The notes beneath the pieces are model-generated. The model saw only the letters and a list, made by a program, of their open reading frames with translations. It searched no databases and was not told where the DNA came from. From the NCBI GenBank assembly GCA_045593405.1, contig JAZNWN010000014.1:1-64000 (forward strand): a stretch of 64,000 nucleotides of DNA, written 5' to 3'. Source of the stretch: UMGS1933 sp045593405. GTDB lineage: Bacteria > Bacillota > Clostridia > TANB77 > CAG-508. This document shows positions 60,925-64,000 of this stretch, piece by piece; position 1 is the stretch's first letter; each line of letters opens with the position of its first letter. The position numbers were made by a program, and so were the translations under genes.

Positions 60925-62523
60925 ATGAAAATTAAATTTAAAAAAGAACATATTATCGTAATCTTAATATTTATTATTGCAATATTTTCTCGAATATATT
61001 TATGGCCAAATACAATAAATGATGTAAATTGTGATGAGGCGATGACTGCTATTAATGCCAAAGCCATAACAGAAACAGGAAAGGATATGTATGGAACAAG
61101 CTTACCTGTTTATTTTGAAACTTGGCTTTATGGAGGACAAAGTGCATTACTTACATATTTTATGGCATTATGTATTAAAATATTTGGATTTAATATTTTT
61201 GCTATAAGATTACCAATGTTAATAGTAAGTATTGTATCTATATTTATATTTTATAAACTTATAGAAATTATTTTTAATAACAAGAAGATAACAATAATAA
61301 CTACAGCAATTTTAGCAATAAATCCATGGCATATAATGCAATCAATATGGAGTTTAGATTGTAATATGTTTCCACATTTTTTATTACTGTCGATCTATAT
61401 ACTTACTAAGGGACTAAAAGATGGTAAAAATGGATTAATATATATTTCAATGTTGTTTTTTGGAATAACAACATATTCATATGGTATAGCGCTTTATGTT
61501 GTACCAATCTTTTTGGTTACATATATGCTTATTTCTTTAAAATATAAAAGAATTAAATGGAAAACTGTAGTAATATCAGCTTTTATAGTAATATTAATTT
61601 CATTACCATTAATAATAATGACAATTATAAATTTCTTTGATTTACCGGATTTAACAATAGGAAAGATTACTATACAGAATTTTGAGTATTTCACTAGAAA
61701 AAGTGATATGATTATTTTTTCTGAAAACATACCAAAACAATTACTTGAAAATATAAAAACTCTTTTTAAATTGATTATAATAAATGCTGATGGCCTAGTT
61801 TGGAATGCTATACCTACTATTGGAACAATATATCATGTAAGTATAATATTTGTTGTATTTGGTTTAATAGAATTAATAAGAGATAAAAATTCAAACAAAA
61901 ATATAATTATATTATGGCTAATAGTAAGCGTTTTAATAGGTCTATTGATTAATGATGTTAATATTAATAGACTTAATGTAATATGGTATCCTGTTATAAT
62001 TTTAATAGGATTAGGAATATATAATATATTAAATATAATTAAATTTGACAAATTTTGTGTATTTATTTTAATTATAATATATGCATTTGGTTTTACTAAT
62101 TTTAATATAGAGTTTTATAATAGCCATTGTGAAACAATAAAGAATTCATTTACATGGTCTAGAGGTTTTTGTGATGCTGTAGAATATGTTACTAGCTTAG
62201 ATAAAAATGTAATAATTGATTCTCAAATAGTTAAAAATGATAAAAACATAATTTTTTGTTTGTATTCATTGAAATATAATTTTGCGGACTATAGTTTTCT
62301 AGATAGAGAGATTTTATTAAATTACTATTATAAAATATCTAATAATAACTTTATAAATATAATAAATAAAGATGATAAAATAAGAGTTCAAGATTTTGAT
62401 AGAAATATTTTAGAAAATCATGTATATGTAACAAGTAAAGATAAGATAGAAGATGTAGAAGATAAAGAAAATTATGAAATAAAAATATTTAATAATTATT
62501 ATATGATAAATAGAGGGGATTAA
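60925..62523 (+). CDS. GT-C-type membrane glycosyltransferase (PMT-like)
   Basis: A 532-residue protein; ATG at 60925 with AAAGGGAAGAG. First loop: VNCDEAMTAINAKAITETGK, with the catalytic-type DE, then PVYFETWLYGGQSALLTYF, typical of PMT_2 family transferases. About 11 helices and a soluble C-terminal part. Paralogous in plan to the gene before it; 2 nt separate it from the next GT2 gene. Confidence 0.8.
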   Translation: MKIKFKKEHIIVILIFIIAIFSRIYLWPNTINDVNCDEAMTAINAKAITETGKDMYGTSLPVYFETWLYGGQSALLTYFMALCIKIFGFNIFAIRLPMLIVSIVSIFIFYKLIEIIFNNKKITIITTAILAINPWHIMQSIWSLDCNMFPHFLLLSIYILTKGLKDGKNGLIYISMLFFGITTYSYGIALYVVPIFLVTYMLISLKYKRIKWKTVVISAFIVILISLPLIIMTIINFFDLPDLTIGKITIQNFEYFTRKSDMIIFSENIPKQLLENIKTLFKLIIINADGLVWNAIPTIGTIYHVSIIFVVFGLIELIRDKNSNKNIIILWLIVSVLIGLLINDVNINRLNVIWYPVIILIGLGIYNILNIIKFDKFCVFILIIIYAFGFTNFNIEFYNSHCETIKNSFTWSRGFCDAVEYVTSLDKNVIIDSQIVKNDKNIIFCLYSLKYNFADYSFLDREILLNYYYKISNNNFINIINKDDKIRVQDFDRNILENHVYVTSKDKIEDVEDKENYEIKIFNNYYMINRGD

Positions 62524-62525
62524 GA

Positions 62526-63450
62526 ATGAAAAAAATATCAATTGTTGTACCATGTTATAATGAAGAAGATGTTTTAAAAATGTTTTATACAGAATTAATG
62601 AAAGTAATTAAAATGGTAGAAAAAGATTATGAATATGAAATCATATGTGTTGATGATGGAAGTAAGGATAAAACATTAACTGTATTAAAAGATTTACGAC
62701 AAGAAGATAAAAATGTAAGAATTATAAGTTTTTCCCGAAATTTTGGAAAAGAAGCAGCAATGTATGCAGGACTTAGTAATTCAGAGGGAGACTTAGTAGT
62801 TTTAATTGATGCAGATTTGCAACATCCACCAGAGACTATTTTGACAATGTTACAGGAAATTAATAATGGGTATGATATGGTTGCGACAAAAAGGAAAAAT
62901 AGAAAACGGAGAGTCATTTGTAAAAAGTGCTTTTTCAAAATTATTTTACAGCATTATGAAGAAATTTATGCCAATGGAACAAGGGGTTCAAGATTTTAGA
63001 ATAATGACTAGAAAAGTAGTTGATTCTATAGTATCTTTAAAAGAATATAATAGATTTTCTAAAGGAATTTTTAGTTGGGTTGGATTTAATATAAAATATT
63101 TAACTATTGATAATATACAAAGACCTGTTGGAAAGACTAAATGGAGTTTTAAGAATTTGTTTAGTTATGCAATTGAAGGAATTGTATCATTTACAACAGC
63201 ACCTCTTAGGATATCTACTATAATAGGAACAATAATATCTATTATATCAATTATTTGTGCACTAATAATTGTATTTCAAACAATATTACTAGGAAAAGAT
63301 GTTCCAGGATATGCATCTATAATTACATCTATATTATTTATGGGAGGAATTCAGTTACTAACGATAGGAATAGTGTCAGAGTATATTTCTAAAATGTATA
63401 TAGAAATAAAAGAAAGACCTAAATATATAATTAAGGAAAAAATAGACTAA
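62526..63450 (+). CDS. Polyprenyl-phosphate sugar transferase (GT2), +1 shift at CGG
   Basis: Frame 0 starts MKKISIVVPCYNEEDVLKMF, with VDDGSKDKTLTVL, NFGKEAAMYAGLSNSEGD and LIDADLQHPPETI (DxD), and runs into nonsense after CGG 62907, stopping at 62999. Skipping that C joins it to GESFVKSAFSKLFYSIMKKF, then QDFRIMTRKVV, RPVGKTKWSFKNL and two helices, 307 residues in all. The complete paralogue at 56543 reads RKGETFLKKF at the equivalent place, confirming Gly at the junction. Confidence 0.9.
62907..62909 (+). other. +1 frameshift site at CGG (GT2 gene)
   Basis: AGA AAA CGG AGA in frame 0; without the C: AGA AAA GGA GAG TCA (RKGES). Confidence 0.88.
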
Positions 63451-63472
63451 AAAAGAAGGAAGATGAGTTTTT

Positions 63473-64000
63473 TTGAAAAAGTTAGTTTTAATTGATGGAA
63501 ACAGTATAATAAATAGAGCTTTTTATGGAATTATGGGAAGTAAAATGCTTATGACTGAAGATCGGAACATATACAAATGCAGTGTATGGTTTCCTTACAA
63601 TACTTTTTAGAATACTAGAAGATATAAATCCTGAATATATGGCTATTGCCTTTGACTTAAAAGCCCCAACTCATAGGCATAAATTATATGATGGGTACAA
63701 GGCTAATCGCCATGGTATGCCAGATGAATTAGCTATGCAATTGCCAATTCTAAAAGATGTTTTAAGAGCCATGAACATAGAAATAATTGAAAAAGAAGGT
63801 TATGAAGCAGATGATATTTTAGGAACACTTGCAAAATGGGGACAAGCACAAAATTTAGAAGTAACAGTAGTTACGGGAGATAGAGATAGCTTTCAATTAG
63901 TGGATGAACACATAAATGTAAGAATACCTAGAACTAAAGCTCGGAAAAACTGAAACGGAAAATTATGATGTGAAAAAAATAATAGATGAATATGGCCTTA
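63473..64000 (+). CDS. polA: DNA polymerase I, 5' end, two +1 shifts at CGG
   Basis: Only the N-terminal 5'-nuclease domain is in the window. The best start is a TTG at 63473 (KKLVLIDGNSIINRAFYG). The frame breaks at CGG 63563; skipping the C gives EDGTYTNAVYGFLTILFRIL, then FDLKAPTHRHKLYDGYKANR, GYEADDILGTLAKWG and VVTGDRDSFQLVDEHINVRI. A second break at CGG 63942 is repaired the same way to TKAGKTETENYDVKKIIDEY and the frame is open to the window end. All nuclease motifs are intact once both C bases are skipped. PolA is normally needed for Okazaki fragment processing and repair, so complete loss would be costly. Confidence 0.9.
63563..63565 (+). other. +1 frameshift site at CGG (polA, first)
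   Basis: GAA GAT CGG AAC in frame 0 (stop at 63606-63608 region); without the C: GAA GAT GGA ACA TAT ACA (EDGTYT). Confidence 0.88.
63942..63944 (+). other. +1 frameshift site at CGG (polA, second)
   Basis: AAA GCT CGG AAA AAC TGA; without the C: AAA GCT GGA AAA ACT GAA (KAGKTE), in place of the usual RKGI-type turn. Confidence 0.85.

Noticed and set aside
20870..63944. Frameshifts as homopolymer sequencing errors
   Set aside because: None lies in a homopolymer; every one is a single C before an in-frame Gly codon, and other CGG trinucleotides in the window (out of frame) cause no break. An error process without sight of frame would not give this, though raw reads should still be checked.
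20870..63944. prfB-like programmed slippage
   Set aside because: There is no shared upstream Shine-Dalgarno-like element, no common slippery codon and no stop codon in the A site at the junctions; only CGG is common to all six.

Overview
The window comes from a low-GC, endospore-forming member of the Clostridia, probably an uncultured gut lineage. Codons are extremely A/T-rich and Arg is mostly AGA. Spore genes (gerW, the cotJ operon) sit beside an anaerobic ribonucleotide reductase (nrdDG). There is one rRNA-independent tRNA gene (Leu-CAA) and no rRNA.

Layout. 1-8.7 kb: DUF2953/gerW, recJ, rel, a metallo-beta-lactamase-fold hydrolase between two inverted ~150-bp repeats, rpe, and a reverse-strand polymer-forming membrane protein. 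8.8-15.5 kb: cotJA-cotJB-cotJC, with cotJC split inside its metal-ligand motif by a 5,395-bp element carrying a large serine recombinase and an SGNH/MBOAT O-acyltransferase pair. 15.5-22.2 kb: accessory DNA at tRNA-Leu, with a second serine recombinase, small unknown genes, a superinfection-immunity-like protein, a palindromic tRNA-derived repeat cluster and an ADP-ribosyltransferase-like gene. 22.2-28 kb: a Mn-riboswitch-controlled cation exchanger and carAB. 28-50 kb: housekeeping genes (pyrH, frr, nrdDG, rlmH, ftsY, rpsO, pnp, cmk, plsC) interleaved with short single-gene cassettes and REP-like palindromes, plus a RAYT transposase remnant. 50-64 kb: typA, a tRNA U34 hydroxylation/methylation operon (trmR, RelA/SpoT-like, trhP), ruvB, queH, a lipid-linked-sugar glycosyltransferase cluster and the start of polA.

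Two things stand out. (1) Six times, in four genes (ADP-ribosyltransferase-like, ruvB twice, a glycosyltransferase, polA twice), the frame is broken by one extra C that creates an in-frame CGG. Skipping that C (+1) restores the conserved protein with Gly at the junction. Scanning all other host-type genes by eye I found no other in-frame CGG. This suggests CGG is unassigned here and resolved by +1 frameshifting. The main complication is four short GC-richer cassette genes that contain CGG as apparent Arg. (2) The cotJC element has the geometry of a sporulation 'skin' element. Joining its two ends at a shared GA dinucleotide rebuilds an intact 197-residue CotJC, and the predicted circle junction is a near-perfect dyad centred on that GA.

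CarA has lost all three residues of its glutaminase triad, so carbamoyl phosphate is probably made from free ammonia. All calls come from reading the sequence; no database search was run.
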